A DNA stretch of 64,000 nt from an uncultured Bacteroidota bacterium (GTDB lineage Bacteria; Bacteroidota; Bacteroidia; Flavobacteriales; Flavobacteriaceae), in assembly GCA_902523635.1 (NCBI GenBank), contig CABZAE010000001.1, forward strand, positions 1-64,000. Reading direction: 5' to 3'. Under the pieces are notes generated by a model. That model was not told where the DNA came from. It saw nothing but the letters and a program-made list of their open reading frames with translations, and did not search any database. A program made the position numbers and the translations under genes. The first letter of the stretch is position 1. Every line of letters starts with the position of its first letter. Of this stretch, positions 62,816 through 64,000 are shown one piece after another.

Positions 62816-64000
62816 ATGAACAATAGAACCTTTCTTAGTTTTCTTTTTATATTATTCCTTGGTTTAGGTATCACTTTTGCTCAAAAAACTGTAACTGGAA
62901 CAATTGTTGCAAATGGATTACCACTTCCCGGTGTTTCTGTTATTGAACAAGGAACCGTTAATGGAGTTACCTCAGATTTTGATGGAAATTACACAATTAC
63001 TTTACAAAATGATGAGTCTAGTTTGATATTCAGCTATATTGGCTATGTTACTCAAACTCTAGCTACAACGTCTGCAACATTAAATGTTATAATGCTTGAA
63101 GATGTAGCTCGGCTTGAAGAAGTTGTAGTAACAGGATATGGGTCAACTACAAAAAAATCTTTGACGGGAGCCATTGGAACAATTTCTTCGGATGGTCTTT
63201 CTTTAAAACCCACGAATAATACCTCAACACTTTTGATGGGTCAAATAGCGGGTCTTTCCTCAAGACAAAATGGTGCCCTTCCCGGTGCAGATTTTGCAAA
63301 TTTAAGTATAAGAAATTTTGGATCAGCACTTATTTTAGTTGATGGAGTTCAGACTCCACTAGGTCAAATCGATCCGAATGATATTGAATCTATTTCTGTT
63401 TTAAAAGATGCTGCTGCGTCTATTTATGGAGCTAGGGCTGGAAATGGTGTTATACTTGTAACTACCAAAAGAGGTTCTGAAAAACCTGAGGATGCTAAGT
63501 TTACATATCACGGAACAACAACCTGGTCTAGCTTAGTTCAAATGCCGAAGACTGTAAATGCTCATCAATTTGCAGAACTTATGGAAGAAACAGGTTTAGG
63601 CGCTGCTAACGAACTTCCTGGTTATCTAAATTATGATACTACGCGAAAAAAAGTTGTTAATTCATTAACTGGTGAGGATTTCGATGGTGCTGACTGGTAC
63701 AGGGCGTTATACAAAGACTGGACTCCTCAATCACAACATAATTTAAGCGCCAGAGGAAGCAGCGGTAAAATAGGTTATTTTATTTCTTTAGGTTTTACTG
63801 ACACTGAAAGTAACCTTCGTGGTGCGGACTACACTCAAAATAGATACAATGTAAGAACTAATTTAGATGCAAAATTCAATAATAATTTAAGTGCAGCAGT
63901 TGATTTGAGTTATCGTCAAGTTACCCTTGACAGAGCGAATTTTGGTTTGGGTGAAATGTATAATAGATTATCAACTGGTAGACCCACAAATATTCCGATA
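62816..64000 (+). CDS. Second SusC/RagA-family TonB-dependent transporter, N-terminal part
   Basis: This frame is open from the ATG to the right edge (395 codons) and is missing from the ORF track because it has no stop in the window. It starts with a signal peptide (MNNRTFLSFLFILFLGLGITFAQ), then a carboxypeptidase-regulatory-like domain (TVTGTIVANGLPLPGVSVIEQGTVNGVTSDFDGNY), LEEVVVTGYGSTTKKSLTGAIGTI, the plug domain (ESISVLKDAAASIYGARAGNGVILVTTKRG) and the first barrel strands. It is a different paralogue from the first SusC. A susD partner is expected beyond the edge. Confidence 0.95.
   Translation, partial: MNNRTFLSFLFILFLGLGITFAQKTVTGTIVANGLPLPGVSVIEQGTVNGVTSDFDGNYTITLQNDESSLIFSYIGYVTQTLATTSATLNVIMLEDVARLEEVVVTGYGSTTKKSLTGAIGTISSDGLSLKPTNNTSTLLMGQIAGLSSRQNGALPGADFANLSIRNFGSALILVDGVQTPLGQIDPNDIESISVLKDAAASIYGARAGNGVILVTTKRGSEKPEDAKFTYHGTTTWSSLVQMPKTVNAHQFAELMEETGLGAANELPGYLNYDTTRKKVVNSLTGEDFDGADWYRALYKDWTPQSQHNLSARGSSGKIGYFISLGFTDTESNLRGADYTQNRYNVRTNLDAKFNNNLSAAVDLSYRQVTLDRANFGLGEMYNRLSTGRPTNIPI

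Overview
The window is AT-rich DNA (roughly 30% G+C by eye) with genes packed end to end. It almost certainly comes from a member of Bacteroidota, class Flavobacteriia, probably a marine or streamlined lineage. The evidence is SusC/SusD pairs, a DUF4295 (bL38-type) small ribosomal protein beside L28/L33, a 6S RNA of the 6S-Flavo type, BshC (bacillithiol), OstA-like and DUF368 proteins, promoters of the Bacteroidetes form TTG-N20ish-TAnnTTTG, and no visible Shine-Dalgarno sequences. The marine assignment is an inference from the sulfatase-rich polysaccharide locus.

Layout. 1-16.5 kb: a truncated sodium:solute symporter on the minus strand, then a long plus-strand housekeeping run: recR, a 2-oxoacid dehydrogenase E2, an exonuclease, a FAH-family hydrolase whose 5' end is out of frame, cinA, rpmB-rpmG-DUF4295, ftsY, bshC, guaA, a LysM/binding-protein fusion, pyrG, yidC and mnmA. 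16.5-28.8 kb: lysA, sucC, a small heat-shock gene with an unusual regulatory region, uvrB, an uncharacterised kinase-like protein, the minus operon dapD-tsaC-cca-ctaA-pRiA4b-like, and the plus operon ruvX-def-mazG. 28.8-43.1 kb: one long minus-strand series, trmH-M48 peptidase-spoT-fur-purA-ostA-like-aminotransferase-TPR-DUF368-DUF368-aroE-DUF349. 43.2-48.1 kb: rocD and a cysteine desulfurase, a convergent M23 peptidase, then a coiled-coil protein, zapA and 6S RNA.

48.1-64 kb is the accessory part: a polysaccharide-utilisation locus. A sulfatase is followed 6 nt later by galE-galK-galT, so desulfation and the Leloir galactose pathway look co-transcribed. Three more lipoprotein sulfatases follow, then a complete SusC/SusD pair and the start of a second SusC that runs off the window. 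The inferred substrate is a sulfated, galactose-containing polysaccharide. No glycoside hydrolase or sulfatase-maturating enzyme lies inside the window, so the backbone linkage cannot be stated.

Most notable observations: an A7 run in which a -1 shift would restore the FAH-family protein; promoters lying so close to the ATG (recR, guaA, lysA, ruvX, sucC) that the mRNAs should be leaderless or nearly so; paired TGACA-N3-TGTCA palindromes 32 bp apart upstream of a sigma-54-like element at hsp20; a protein of unknown function carrying kinase-like residues; a sulfatase with a CSVAR active-site motif and HEAT-like tail; and several convergent gene pairs that abut or overlap with no visible terminator. 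I found no phage, insertion sequence, CRISPR array, tRNA or rRNA.
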